Positions 23,723-33,280 of a stretch of 47,053 nt of DNA are shown here, piece by piece (the first letter of the stretch is position 1; each line of letters begins with the position of its first letter). This stretch comes from Thermoplasmata archaeon UBA61 (GTDB taxonomy: Archaea; Thermoplasmatota; Thermoplasmata; Lutacidiplasmatales; UBA184): contig DASW01000004.1 in NCBI GenBank assembly GCA_002503985.1, positions 1-47,053 of the forward strand, written 5' to 3'. Under the pieces are notes generated by a model. That model worked only from the letters and a program-made list of their open reading frames with translations, was not told where the DNA came from and made no database searches. The translations under genes and the position numbers were made by a program.

Positions 23723-25069
23723 TTAGGTCGCGGGCGAAGGGCTCACCTTCGCGTCCGCGACCGAGAGCGCGCGGTCGAGCACCGCCAGGCCGCGGTCCAG
23801 CTCCTCGCGCGTGATGATCAGCGGCGGCGCGATCACCAGGTGGGAAACCCAGCCGATGCAGAATACCCCCTCCTTCATCATCGCGCCTGTGACCTGTTCG
23901 ATCAGCAAGGGCCGGCCCGCCATCTTGTCGTCCTGGGTGTTGAACGGCTCTTTCGTGGTGCGGTTCTTCACGAGCTCGACGGCCGCGAACAGCCCCATCC
24001 CCCGGACGTCCCCGACGGATGGGTGACGTCCCTTCATCTCGTTGAGGCGGGAGAGGAGGTACTCCCCATCCTTCCGGGACTTCTCGAGCAGGTTCAGGCG
24101 ACGGTACTCTTCGATCGCCGCCACGGCCGGGCTGAGGGTGAGCGGGTGCGCCTCGTAGGTGTGCCCGTGCGGGAAGTAGTTCTCGCGGAAGGCGTCGTGG
24201 ACCGCTGCCGTCGTGGCGGTGAGCCCGAGCGGGATCATGGCTCCCGTGATCCCCTTCGCGGTCGTCAGTATGTCCGGAACGACGCCCCAGTGGTTGACCG
24301 CGAACCATTCGCCGACGCGGCCCCAGCCGCTCATCACCTCGTCGGCGATGAGGAGGGTGTCGTGCTTCTTCGTGATCTCTCGGATCCGGGGCAGGTACTC
24401 CGGGACGGGCACGAGGACCCCATTCGTCCCCACGACGGGCTCGAGGATCATCGCGGCCACATCCCCTTCGTGGGTGAGCTGGTAATCGACGTACTCGGCG
24501 CAGGCGACCCCACAGTCGGGGTAGGTTAGGCCGAACGGGCAGCGGTAGCAGTAGCAATCCGGCGCGAAGACCGACCCCGGAACCTTCTGAAGTCGTTCGA
24601 TCGAGCGCCGGCGGAACTCCCCCGTGACCGAAATCGACGCCGCAGTCGCGCCGTGGTACGAACGGTACCGGGATAGGACCTTCGTGCGCCCCGTCACGGC
24701 GCGCGCGATCTTCAGGGCGGCCTCGTTCGCCTCGGTGCCCGAGGTCCCGAAGAAGAGACGGTTGAGTCCTTTCGGAAGCACCTCGATGAGCGCGAGGCTC
24801 GCGCGGGCCCGGGCCTCGGTCGCAAAGCTCGGAGCGGCATAGGCGAGCGTCTTCGCCTGGGAGGCGATCGCTTCCGCCACGCGGGCGTTCCCATGGCCTA
24901 GGTTGGTCGCGACGAGCTGGCAGGAGAAGTCGAGGTATTCCTTCCCGGCCGCGTCCCAGAATCGAGATCCTTCGGCCCGGGTCACCACGAGCGGGTCCCA
25001 TCCTCCCTGCCGCCGCCACGTGACGTAGTTCGTCTCCCGGACCACCTTCCGGATCTCGTCGCCGTCCAT
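23723..25069 (-). CDS. class III aminotransferase, omega-amino acid/beta-alanine type
   Basis: A 448-residue PLP enzyme with Lys272 in TTAKGITGAMIP and Asp243 in LLIADEVMSGWGR; FFGTSGTEANEAALK and SRYRSYHGAT are the phosphate-site motifs. The overall pattern is that of beta-alanine-pyruvate or similar omega-aminotransferases. A cysteine-rich loop (Cys172, 174, 177, 186, 190) after residue 170 resembles that in some members of this family and may bind a metal. The ATG at 25069 is preferred; the upstream extension is Pro/Gly-rich and unlikely to be translated. It lies 61 bases downstream of the amidohydrolase gene on the same strand, so the two form an operon, and it converges with the mmsA-type gene. 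Confidence 0.88.
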   Translation of the reverse strand: MDGDEIRKVVRETNYVTWRRQGGWDPLVVTRAEGSRFWDAAGKEYLDFSCQLVATNLGHGNARVAEAIASQAKTLAYAAPSFATEARARASLALIEVLPKGLNRLFFGTSGTEANEAALKIARAVTGRTKVLSRYRSYHGATAASISVTGEFRRRSIERLQKVPGSVFAPDCYCYRCPFGLTYPDCGVACAEYVDYQLTHEGDVAAMILEPVVGTNGVLVPVPEYLPRIREITKKHDTLLIADEVMSGWGRVGEWFAVNHWGVVPDILTTAKGITGAMIPLGLTATTAAVHDAFRENYFPHGHTYEAHPLTLSPAVAAIEEYRRLNLLEKSRKDGEYLLSRLNEMKGRHPSVGDVRGMGLFAAVELVKNRTTKEPFNTQDDKMAGRPLLIEQVTGAMMKEGVFCIGWVSHLVIAPPLIITREELDRGLAVLDRALSVADAKVSPSPAT

Positions 25070-25130
25070 CGGACCGTCCCCTGGGTGGCTGGGACCACCC
25101 TTCAGGTCGTAAAGACGAGCCCCTGTCGGC

Positions 25131-26000
25131 TCATGACGACCCCGTCCGAACCGGGCTTGCCTCAGGGAGGCCGAAGAGCCTGCGGGCGTTCCCCCCCAGG
25201 ATCGCGGCACGGTCCCGTGGGGGGAGGTCGAGGGAGTTGACAAGCCCGACCTGGACCTTGAGGTCGATGAGAGGCCAGTCGGAACCGTTGAGGACCCGCT
25301 CCGCCGAGCCGATCATGAGTATTCCCTCCAAGACCCGCTTCCGGCAGAGGTCGATCATCCGGTCGAAGAGCGGGTACGAGGGGTGCGCGAGCAGGCCCGA
25401 GATGTCCGCGTAGACGTTCGGGTTCTTGTAGACGAGCTCGGCGGCCTCGTCGATCCAGGGGTTCCCGAAATGGCAGAGGACGATCGGCACGTCCCGGAAC
25501 CGGACCGCGACCTCGTCGATCTCGATTGGGCGGGTGTACTTGACCAGCCCCCAGTTGTCCATCGTGTCGCCCGTGTGGATCAGGATTGGGATCTTGCGCC
25601 GGTGAGCGTATTCGTAGACCGGGTCCAGCCGGCGGTCGTGAGGGTAGAAGGGGTTGTAGCCGGGGAACAGTTTGATTCCCGCTAGCTCCGGGGTCTTCTC
25701 CCAGAGAGCGATCTGGGCGGCGACCGCCTCCGCCCCCTTAGTCGGGTCCACGGTCGAGACCAGCCGAAGACGGCCGGCGCTATCGGCCACAATCCCCCGG
25801 GCCTCCGCCAACCCATCCCAGACGTTGGGGGCGTCGTTGACCTGGATGAGGACCGCGTGACCGATCCCTGCGGCATCCATCTCATGGAGGAGGCCTTTCA
25901 GCGTGTAGTCGATGTCGGGCCGGTATCCGGTGGCCTTGATATCTCGCCACCAGCGACTCAAGTGAAGGTGGGTGTCTACGTAGGGTAGTGCTCCGGTCAT
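25131..26000 (-). CDS. amidohydrolase family (TIM-barrel) metal-dependent hydrolase
   Basis: This 289-residue protein has the amidohydrolase-2 metal site: VDTHLHLS (His11, His13), LIHTGDT (His142), LCHFGNPW (His177) and NGSDWP (Asp241). Enzymes of this family hydrolyse or decarboxylate C-N or C-C bonds in small acids. The start MTGALPYVDTHLH at 26000 puts the metal motif at the normal place near the N-terminus; the longer open frame upstream is not supported. It is the first gene of a unit with the omega-aminotransferase, so it may release the amino compound used by that enzyme. Confidence 0.8.
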   Translation of the reverse strand: MTGALPYVDTHLHLSRWWRDIKATGYRPDIDYTLKGLLHEMDAAGIGHAVLIQVNDAPNVWDGLAEARGIVADSAGRLRLVSTVDPTKGAEAVAAQIALWEKTPELAGIKLFPGYNPFYPHDRRLDPVYEYAHRRKIPILIHTGDTMDNWGLVKYTRPIEIDEVAVRFRDVPIVLCHFGNPWIDEAAELVYKNPNVYADISGLLAHPSYPLFDRMIDLCRKRVLEGILMIGSAERVLNGSDWPLIDLKVQVGLVNSLDLPPRDRAAILGGNARRLFGLPEASPVRTGSS

Positions 26001-26205
26001 AGGAATCCCGCCCGGAGGATAGGCCGCCGTGCTTAGGTCTGTCGGTGGTCCGGCTACAGCGTTGAAGGGGCGGTAGGGAAGCTGCCGGCCGGTGGCTCGT
26101 TCGGCGGACAATACGACGGCTGAGCGGAGTGCCCGTCTGTTGGAAAGACACGACTATGTAAACCGGTGCACCCCACTTCACGGCCCACGAAACTTTCGAG
26201 GGCCC

Positions 26206-26292
26206 ATGGTACGCTACGCGGCCACCGACATCGCCCTCGGCTCTATGCTGGCCGGTGGGGCCTTCGTTGGGTTTGCCCTGTTTCATCTCTGA
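26206..26292 (+). CDS. possible 28-aa membrane peptide
   Basis: From the ATG at 26206 the frame encodes MVRYAATDIAL followed by a Gly/Ala/Phe-rich hydrophobic stretch, one predicted transmembrane helix. The longer in-frame form from 26092 is basic and less convincing. No clear ribosome-binding motif or TATA box is placed correctly, so this is a weak call. Confidence 0.3.
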   Translation: MVRYAATDIALGSMLAGGAFVGFALFHL

Positions 26293-26444
26293 GGGCGCTG
26301 TGGCATGGCACTCTTGAGCCCCGTGGTCGCTCGCTATGACCACTGTCGGCCTCGCATGGGCTGCGATCTCGCTCGTCGCCCGTCGGGCGGTCGTTTGAGT
26401 CCTTTGCGTCGCGCATTGAGCTAACGGCCGAGGGCGGGCCCCGG

Positions 26445-26467
26445 GGACCGGACAGCGGGTCCGGTCC
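26445..26467. repeat. perfect 9-bp inverted repeat
   Basis: GGACCGGAC (26445-26453) and GTCCGGTCC (26459-26467) are perfect inverse copies with a five-base loop. The site is about 90 bases before the aminotransferase start at 26559 and upstream of its TATA-like element (TTGATATG, 26519-26526). It could be an operator or a hairpin ending upstream transcription. Confidence 0.5.
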
Positions 26468-26558
26468 AAGGTATGCCAGACCACCAGGGTGGGTTGCCGG
26501 AGCCGCTGTCGGCCGAGCCTTGATATGCGGGAGAGAGCCTCGCCACGCGAGGTTTTCC

Positions 26559-28070
26559 GTGACGTCCAAGAGCGACTGGCTGAGCTTCCCCGACGCCCCG
26601 CACATCGTCGTCCCTCCGCCCGGTCCCCGTTCCCGGGAGCTCCTTGCGGAGCAGGCCCGGCTGGAGACCGACGCGATCGGCTACCCGCACTACTTCCCCA
26701 TCGCCCCGAAGGTCGCCCAGGGCGCCACCATCGAGGACGTGGACGGGAACCGGTTCATCGATTGGGTGGCGGGCATCTCCGTGCTCAATCTCGGACACCG
26801 CCATCCCCGCCTCGTCGCGGCGCTCGAAGCCCAGTCCCACGAGATCTGGCACGCGCTCGAGCTGCCGACGGAGGCCCGTATCCGCTTCTTGCGGGAGCTC
26901 GAGGGGGTGCTGCCCGGCGGCCTACGGGGCCACGCGCGGATCTTCTTCACCGTCACCGGTGGGGATGCCGTGGAGACCGCCGTCAACCTCGCCGACTTTG
27001 CCCAAGGGAAGCAGGGGACGGTCGCGTTCTCGGGCGCCTACCACGGGGTCCACGGGGGCGTCGTCAACCTCACCAGCGGCCGTCGCTACCACTCTACGTC
27101 CTACTTCGGGACCGGCAAGGTCATTCGGGTCCCGTATCCCGACCCATACCGACCGGTCCTGGGGGCGGACAAGGGTGCCGCGGGGACGATCGCGTACCTC
27201 GAGCACCTCGTGAACGACCCCTCCTCAGGGGTCGACGCGATCTCCTCCGTCCTCGTGGAGCCTATCCTCGGAGAAGGAGGCTACGTCGTGCCCCCGGACG
27301 ATTTCCTGCCATCCCTGCGCGAGTTCTGCGACCGCCACCACATCCTGCTGATCGCGGACGAGGTCCAGTCCGGACTGGGCCGGACGGGTCGCATGTGGGC
27401 GGTCGAGCACTCGAAAGTGACCCCCGACATCCTCTGCATCGCGAAGACGGTCGGAGGCGGGATCCCCCTATCGGTCGTCGCCTACCGGTCGGACCTCGTC
27501 AAGGAGCTCCCAAGAGGCTTCCACCTGGGAACGTACCGTGCGAACCCCCTCGCCCTCGCGGTCGGCGCCGAGACGGTCCGGGTCCTGAAGGAAGGGGACC
27601 TCATCGACCAGACCCGCTCGCGCGGCGAGCAGCTCCTCTCCCGGTTCCGCTCGCTCGCCGACCGCCACCCGTCGATCGGGGACGTCCGCGGTAAGGGGTT
27701 CATGATCGGGGTCGAGTTCGTGCACAACCGCACCTCCCGGCTGCCGTGGGGTGACCGGGGGAAGGCGATGCGCGCCGCGCTCCTCGGACGCGGGGTGCTG
27801 ATGCACACCGCAGGCGCCTGGGACCAGGTGCTGCGGTTCATGGCCCCCCTCATCATCGAGGACGAGCTCCTCGACCGCGGCCTCGCGGCGTTCGAGGATT
27901 CCCTCGAGAGCCTCGACGCGACCCCCGAGCGAACGGCCACGACCTCCCCCCAGGTCCCCCACCGGGCGGAACCGGCCCCGCACTTGCACCCGCCCCCGGA
28001 GCACGCGATCCCGTCGCCCGTGATGCCGGAGCGCCCCGGACGGAACCTCGAGGAAAAGGACGCGAGTTAG
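26559..28070 (+). CDS. class III aminotransferase, GABA/ornithine-type
   Basis: A PLP enzyme with Lys296 in CIAKTVGGGIP, Asp267 in LIADEVQSGLGRTG and the phosphate-binding TVTGGDAVETAV. These match 4-aminobutyrate and related aminotransferases. The GTG at 26559 has a GAGG ribosome-binding motif six bases before it; an ATG at 26520 is in frame but overlaps the likely TATA box. The C-terminal 50 residues are Pro/His/Glu-rich and probably disordered. It converges with the aldehyde dehydrogenase at 28086-29570, only 15 bases apart, an arrangement compatible with a GABA-type shunt (amino acid to semialdehyde to dicarboxylate). Confidence 0.87.
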   Translation: MTSKSDWLSFPDAPHIVVPPPGPRSRELLAEQARLETDAIGYPHYFPIAPKVAQGATIEDVDGNRFIDWVAGISVLNLGHRHPRLVAALEAQSHEIWHALELPTEARIRFLRELEGVLPGGLRGHARIFFTVTGGDAVETAVNLADFAQGKQGTVAFSGAYHGVHGGVVNLTSGRRYHSTSYFGTGKVIRVPYPDPYRPVLGADKGAAGTIAYLEHLVNDPSSGVDAISSVLVEPILGEGGYVVPPDDFLPSLREFCDRHHILLIADEVQSGLGRTGRMWAVEHSKVTPDILCIAKTVGGGIPLSVVAYRSDLVKELPRGFHLGTYRANPLALAVGAETVRVLKEGDLIDQTRSRGEQLLSRFRSLADRHPSIGDVRGKGFMIGVEFVHNRTSRLPWGDRGKAMRAALLGRGVLMHTAGAWDQVLRFMAPLIIEDELLDRGLAAFEDSLESLDATPERTATTSPQVPHRAEPAPHLHPPPEHAIPSPVMPERPGRNLEEKDAS

Positions 28071-28085
28071 TTAGTCTCGTTCGCC

Positions 28086-29570
28086 TCAGGGCGAGGCGAA
28101 GTTGACCGAGATGAGCTTCACCTCGGTCATCTCCTCCATCGCGTAGCGCAGCCCCTCCCGCCCGAGGCCGCTCTCCTTCACGCCGCCGAACGGGAGCGCG
28201 TCCCAGCGGAGCGTGGTCGGGTCGTTCAGGTGGACCCCACCCGCGCGGATCCGTTTCGCGAGGGCGAAGCCACGCCCGATGTCGCGGGTGTAGACCGCGG
28301 CCTGAAGGCCGTAGGGGGTCGAGTTCGCGATCCGCACCGCATCGTTGAGGTCGTGGAACCGGAGCACCGGCGCGATCGGCCCGAACGGCTCCTCGCGCGC
28401 GACCCGCGCGTCCTCCGGGACCTCGTCCATCACGGTCGGTTGGTAGAAGCTTCCCGGGCCGCTCGCAGGCCGGGAACCGCCGGTGAGGACCTTCGCTGAC
28501 CGGGCCCGCGCGTCCGCCACGAGCTCCTCCATCCGCACCACCGCCGCCCCGTCGATGAGGGGGCCGACCTCGGTCGTCTCCTCGAGCGCCGGGCCGACCC
28601 GCAGGGTGCTCGCCTTCTCGGCAAGCAACCGGGCGAACTTCTCCGCGATCGAATCTTGGACGAGGAAACGCTTCGACGCCGTGCAGACCTGTCCGGAGTA
28701 GCCGAACGCCCCGCGGATCGCCGCCGGGACCACGACATCCAACGGCGCGTCGTCCAGGACGACGAACGGGTCCATCCCTCCCATCTCGAGGATCACGCGC
28801 TTCGCCTGCCGACCGGCCTTCTCCGCGATCGCTTTGCCGACCTCGGTGGAACCGGTGAACGTGACGAGACGGGTCCTGGGGTGCTCGATCAGCGTGTCGC
28901 CGACCGTGCGCCCCGGCCCGACGACCACGTTCAGGACCCCCCGCGGAAGGCCGGCCGCTACGAGATGCTCGGCCAGGCGGAGCGCCGTGAACGGCGCCGC
29001 GCTGGTCGGCTTCGCCACGACCGGGTTGCCCGCCGCCAGGGCGGGGGCGACCTTGTGCGAGAGCAGGTTCAGCGGGAAGTTGAACGGGCCAATCGCGACC
29101 ACTACGCCGATCGGGTCGCGGACGGTGAACAGGAACCGGTGCTCGTTGCCGGGCGGTCGCTCGTAGGCGTCCGCGGGGAAGCTCTCTCCACCCAGCTGGC
29201 GGACCTCCTCCGCGGCGAGCTCGAAGACCCCGATCGCCCGGTCCGCTTCGACCCGGGCGTCCACGATGGGCTTCCCGACCTCTGACGCTATGAGACGGGC
29301 GATCGTTTCCCGGTCGTCCCGCATCCGGGCCGCGGTCGCGCGAAGGATCTTCGCGCGGACGTGGCCTGGGGTAGATCCCCACGACTCCTCGACCGCCGCG
29401 GCCGCCTCAACCGCTGCCCGAGCCTCGTCCGCGGAGGCGAGAGGGGCTTCTCCGATGGTCTGGCCGTTGGACGGGTCGACGACGGGCGCGTATTTCCCGC
29501 TGGCCGGGGGTCGCCACTCGCCGCCGATGAACAGAGCGCCCCGACCGCCTTTCGGCACGCCTTCGATCAC
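28086..29570 (-). CDS. aldehyde dehydrogenase, semialdehyde/lactaldehyde type
   Basis: A 494-residue NAD(P)-dependent aldehyde dehydrogenase. The catalytic residues are all present: Asn164 in GPFNFPLN, Glu262 in ILEMGGMDP and Cys296 in SGQVCTASKR. The C-terminus has the typical PFGGVKESGLGREG motif. Similarity by eye is to succinate-semialdehyde and lactaldehyde dehydrogenases. It starts with GTG at 29570, preceded by an AGAGGG motif, just eight bases after the upstream dehydrogenase stop; the two are one operon. It could oxidise the product of the converging GABA-type aminotransferase. Confidence 0.88.
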   Translation of the reverse strand: MIEGVPKGGRGALFIGGEWRPPASGKYAPVVDPSNGQTIGEAPLASADEARAAVEAAAAVEESWGSTPGHVRAKILRATAARMRDDRETIARLIASEVGKPIVDARVEADRAIGVFELAAEEVRQLGGESFPADAYERPPGNEHRFLFTVRDPIGVVVAIGPFNFPLNLLSHKVAPALAAGNPVVAKPTSAAPFTALRLAEHLVAAGLPRGVLNVVVGPGRTVGDTLIEHPRTRLVTFTGSTEVGKAIAEKAGRQAKRVILEMGGMDPFVVLDDAPLDVVVPAAIRGAFGYSGQVCTASKRFLVQDSIAEKFARLLAEKASTLRVGPALEETTEVGPLIDGAAVVRMEELVADARARSAKVLTGGSRPASGPGSFYQPTVMDEVPEDARVAREEPFGPIAPVLRFHDLNDAVRIANSTPYGLQAAVYTRDIGRGFALAKRIRAGGVHLNDPTTLRWDALPFGGVKESGLGREGLRYAMEEMTEVKLISVNFASP

Positions 29571-29578
29571 GGTTCCCT

Positions 29579-31072
29579 CTAGCCGGGGTCGCCGAAGGTG
29601 ATGTAGTGCCAGCCCTTCCGGGCCAGCCCCGTCAGGTCGATGTACATGTTCTTCACGACCGTGTAGTCGTAGAGCGAGTCCGTCCCAAGGTCCTTGCCGA
29701 AGCCGGACTGCTTGATCCCGCCGTGGGGGGTCTCCGAACCGAGCGGGAGGTGGTCGTTGACCCAGACGTCCCCGAAGCGGAGCGCGTGGGCCGCCCGGAT
29801 GGCTGTCCGGACGTCCTTGGTCCAGACGCTGCCCGCCAGGCCGTACACCACGCCGTTCGCGATCTCGATCGCCTCGTCGAACGTGGAGAACTCGAGCACG
29901 TCGAGGACCGGCCCGAAGATCTCCTGTTGCGCGATCGTCATGTCGGGAGCGACCGAATCGAAGACCGTCGGGACGACGAACGCGCCCTTCGGGTGCTTCT
30001 TCTTGTCGTCCGTGCCGCCGATCTTGAGCTTCGCCCCTTCGTTCTTCCCCTTCTCGACGAACTCGAGGACCCGCTTTTGCTGTACGAGGCTCACGAGGGG
30101 CCCCAGGTCGGTGCTCCGGGACATCGGGTCGCCGATGCGGATCGTGCGCACGCGCTCGAGCAGCTGCTGGACGAACTTCGTGTGGATGCTCTTGTGGACG
30201 ATGAGACGGGTGGCGGCCGTGCAGTCCTGACCGCCGTTCACGAACCCGGCCGCGACCGCGCCTTCGACCGCGGCGGCGAGGTCGGCGTCCTCGAAGACCA
30301 CGAACGGCGCCTTCCCGCCGAGCTCGAGCTGGACGCGCTTGACCGTCGCGCTCGCCGCTTCCATGATCTTCTTTCCGGTAACGGTGTCACCGGTGAGCCC
30401 GACCATGTCGACCTTCGGGTTGCGGGCGAGCTCGTCCCCCACCTCGCCGCCCGGGCCGGTGATGACGTTGAGGGCCCCCGCCGGGAGCCCGGCGTCCTGG
30501 AACGCGCGGCCGAGCTCGAGCGTCGTGATCGGGGTGTAGCTCGCCGGCTTGAGCACCACCGTGTTGCCGACGATGAGCGCCGGGGCGATCTTCCAGACCG
30601 CCATCATGATCGGGTAATTCCAAGGAGTGACCGACGCGACGACCCCAATCGGCTCCCGACGGAAGATCGTCGTGCCGTCCCCGGTGAACTCGCCCGGGCT
30701 CTTCGCCTCGAGCGTCCGGCCCGCACCCGCGTAGAAGATGATGTTGTCGACGGAGAACGGGAGGTCACCGTCGGCCGCCTGCTTGATTGTCTTCCCCTGG
30801 TTACGAGTCTCCAGCTCCGCGATCTCACCCAGACGCTGCTGGAGGAGGGCCGCGGCCTTCAGGAACACCTCGCCGCGCGCCCGGGGCGGCAGCCGCGGCC
30901 ACGGACCCTTGTCGAACGCCTCCCGCGCCGCGTCGATCGCCTTTCGAGCGTCCTCTCGGGAGCCTTTCGGGACCGTCCCGAGCGACGAACCGTCGTAGGG
31001 GTTGGTCACTGCCATCGTCTCCTCACCGGACGCCGCCACCCACTCTCCCCCGATCAGCATCGTGCGGTCCAT
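29579..31072 (-). CDS. aldehyde dehydrogenase, gamma-aminobutyraldehyde (PatD)-like
   Basis: From the ATG at 31072 (MDRTMLIGGEW) the protein has 497 residues with catalytic Asn152, Glu250 (QLELGGKAP) and Cys284 (GGQDCTAATR). The GQDCTAA stretch and HGGIKQSGFGKDL near the C-terminus are characteristic of PatD-type gamma-aminobutyraldehyde dehydrogenases, which oxidise 4-aminobutanal from putrescine breakdown to GABA. An upstream TTG at 31087 is possible; a TATA-like CCCTTTAGC at 31106-31114 suits either. It leads a two-gene unit with the second dehydrogenase. Its presence suggests polyamine or a similar diamine as a substrate of the cluster. Confidence 0.85.
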   Translation of the reverse strand: MDRTMLIGGEWVAASGEETMAVTNPYDGSSLGTVPKGSREDARKAIDAAREAFDKGPWPRLPPRARGEVFLKAAALLQQRLGEIAELETRNQGKTIKQAADGDLPFSVDNIIFYAGAGRTLEAKSPGEFTGDGTTIFRREPIGVVASVTPWNYPIMMAVWKIAPALIVGNTVVLKPASYTPITTLELGRAFQDAGLPAGALNVITGPGGEVGDELARNPKVDMVGLTGDTVTGKKIMEAASATVKRVQLELGGKAPFVVFEDADLAAAVEGAVAAGFVNGGQDCTAATRLIVHKSIHTKFVQQLLERVRTIRIGDPMSRSTDLGPLVSLVQQKRVLEFVEKGKNEGAKLKIGGTDDKKKHPKGAFVVPTVFDSVAPDMTIAQQEIFGPVLDVLEFSTFDEAIEIANGVVYGLAGSVWTKDVRTAIRAAHALRFGDVWVNDHLPLGSETPHGGIKQSGFGKDLGTDSLYDYTVVKNMYIDLTGLARKGWHYITFGDPG

Positions 31073-31161
31073 CGCTCGTTCCCCCAATTCTGGGATTTCG
31101 ACGCCGCTAAAGGGTTTGGCCCCGGATTCGGGATTGAGGGGGCGGGGCTCGTTCTGGAGAA

Positions 31162-31168
31162 CTATATC
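31162..31168 (+). promoter_or_regulatory. TATA-like box and ribosome-binding site of the first binding-protein gene
   Basis: CTATATC at 31162-31168 in GC-rich DNA lies about 45 bases before the ATG at 31210, giving a leader of roughly 18 bases. A strong GGAGGGG motif (31198-31204) precedes the ATG by five bases. Confidence 0.5.
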
Positions 31169-31209
31169 AAGAGGAAGGGAATTCGAAACGCGTTCTCGGA
31201 GGGGTATCG

Positions 31210-33117
31210 ATGGAACCGAGGCGTCGAAACATAATCGTGATCGTCGTGGTCGTGGTGCTGGTGGCGGCGGGCGTGGGGGGGTACTTCGCCCTCCAGAAAT
31301 CGGCGGTCTCCGCTACCTGCGGGTCGAATCAGCGGACGACCATCTGCGTTGACCAGGCCGAGCTGCCCGACTCGCTCGACCCCGCGGTCACGTTCTCGAC
31401 CCCCGGCTGGGCCGCGGTCCAGCAGGTCTACCAGGGCCTCGTGCAGTACAACGGGACGAGCGTCATCCAGTTCTCGGGCGTGCTTGCGAAGAACTGGTCG
31501 GTCGTCTACGACCCCACGACCGGGTTCGAGAGCTACGTGTTCACCCTCTGGACGGGAGCGCACTTCTCCAATGGCGACCCCTACAACGCCTACGTCCAGT
31601 GGTACAGCCTGTACCGGAGCCTTCTCCTGGCCCAGGGCCCCCAGTTCATCCTTGAGGAGAACTTCTACTCGACCAACTTCAGTACGACGAGCCCCCTCTC
31701 GTACTATTCGGACCTTCACGCCGTACAGGCGGCGAACACGACCCTCGCGAACGACCTGAACTCGTGGAACTTCGCCGCGCCGACCACCGCCGAGATCGCC
31801 CAGATGAGCGAGCCGGCCCAGTCGTTCCAGGTGATCAGTCCCACGGTGATCGCGCTCAACCTGGGCTACGGCTACCTTGCTAGCAACTACACCTACCTCC
31901 TCGCCGCCCTCTCGGCCCCGAACTCCTACACGGTCGACCCGACCTGGGTCGACGCGAACGGCGGGGTCCAGGTCGCGGCCGTCAACGACTACCTCACGAC
32001 CCACACCCTCGGGACGGGGCAGTACCTCCTCGAGGGCTACAACGGGGTCGAAGGGGGCGGCTACACCCTCGTCGTCAACCCGAGCTACTGGGGGGCGGCC
32101 GCGTTCGCCACCGAGCCTTGGGACCTCGACCTGCAGCCAGCGAACACGACGGTCGACATCGTCTTCCAAGGAACGCTCGATGTGACCATCAGCGACCTCA
32201 CCAGCGGGAAGGTATCGGAGGCCTCGTTCGCCTACATCGGTCCGTCCACGGTCGACAGCTTGCAGGGCCACCCCAACGTGGTCGTGCAACCCCTGAACAT
32301 CACGGTCAGCTCGACCAGCGGGGCGTGGTGGGTCTACCTCAACCAGAGCGTGTTCCCGTTCAACAACCTCTCCGTACGCGAGGCGATCGCCAGCGCGATC
32401 AACTACACCGAGATCATCACCGAGGCGTTCGGAGGCTGGGCCCGGCAGTGGGTCGGGCCGGTTCCTCCCGGCTACCCGTACGATAACAACGTGACGGCGA
32501 AAGAGCCGTACTACGCGTACAACTTGGCGCAGGCGAAGCAGGATATCGCGAACTCCCCGTGCGCGAACAATGCCTGCAAAGGCACGCCCATCAACTACGC
32601 GTACCTCGACATCGGGGCCGACTGGGCGGAGATGGCCGAGTTCCTGGTGACCGACCTCGCCCAGATCGGGCTCACCATCAACGCCCTCCCCATCTCGCTC
32701 CCCGACCTCTACGTCGAACAGGGCCTTACGGGCGGCCACTGCGCGTCGGCCACCACCGCGAACGGCGGGCCGTTCTACATGGGCCAGGAGTTCTACACGG
32801 CGGACTACGTAGCTCCCGACGACTACACGCAGAACGATGCGTATAGCGCGGGGAGCGCCAACATGTGCATGGCGGGCTTCTCGAACGCGACGGTGGACTA
32901 CGACGTCTACGACGCCGCGTCGCAATCGAACCCCGTGAACATCACGGCGGACTATACGAACATCACGTCCATCATGTACAACAACTACACCGACATCTGG
33001 ACGGTCATCCCCACCTCGTTCGCGGTCTACAACGTGAACCTGCACGGGGTCATCATCAACGCGATGGGGAGCGCCGAACCCTACGCGATCCTGTTCAACA
33101 CACAGTGGTTGAGCTGA
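31210..33117 (+). CDS. ABC transporter substrate-binding protein, oligopeptide/nickel type (copy 1)
   Basis: A 635-residue family 5 solute-binding protein. After MEPRRR comes one long hydrophobic helix (about residues 7-29) that anchors it to the outer face of the membrane. The mature part begins with the family pattern ICVDQAELPDSLDPAVTF and VYQGLVQY, followed by the two-lobed domain. It is rich in Asn, Tyr and Thr with many N-x-S/T sites, as in glycosylated archaeal surface proteins. It should capture peptides or similar compounds for the DppBCDF transporter encoded at 36571-41404. A very similar second copy lies at 34667-36568. Confidence 0.9.
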   Translation: MEPRRRNIIVIVVVVVLVAAGVGGYFALQKSAVSATCGSNQRTTICVDQAELPDSLDPAVTFSTPGWAAVQQVYQGLVQYNGTSVIQFSGVLAKNWSVVYDPTTGFESYVFTLWTGAHFSNGDPYNAYVQWYSLYRSLLLAQGPQFILEENFYSTNFSTTSPLSYYSDLHAVQAANTTLANDLNSWNFAAPTTAEIAQMSEPAQSFQVISPTVIALNLGYGYLASNYTYLLAALSAPNSYTVDPTWVDANGGVQVAAVNDYLTTHTLGTGQYLLEGYNGVEGGGYTLVVNPSYWGAAAFATEPWDLDLQPANTTVDIVFQGTLDVTISDLTSGKVSEASFAYIGPSTVDSLQGHPNVVVQPLNITVSSTSGAWWVYLNQSVFPFNNLSVREAIASAINYTEIITEAFGGWARQWVGPVPPGYPYDNNVTAKEPYYAYNLAQAKQDIANSPCANNACKGTPINYAYLDIGADWAEMAEFLVTDLAQIGLTINALPISLPDLYVEQGLTGGHCASATTANGGPFYMGQEFYTADYVAPDDYTQNDAYSAGSANMCMAGFSNATVDYDVYDAASQSNPVNITADYTNITSIMYNNYTDIWTVIPTSFAVYNVNLHGVIINAMGSAEPYAILFNTQWLS

Positions 33118-33280
33118 CCGGGACCGCGACGGCCGCGGACGCCCCGGTCGCGCCAGACGGAGTCAATCCGGCCTCCCGCGGTAGCTCGGTGAGCGGAGAT
33201 CGGGACGACCGGCTCGGCCTCTAGGTCAAGGGCCTGATGGCAGGACTGGCTCCCGTATGCGGCGCGCTCGATGCGCGCAT

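Noticed and set aside
31162..33045. A 627-codon open frame antisense to the first binding-protein gene, and a similar one at 35186-36778
   Set aside because: The translations are Val/Asp/Arg/Gly-rich with no domain, as expected for the opposite strand of GC-rich genes with strong codon bias. The sense strand has a clear anchor, ribosome-binding site and family motifs.
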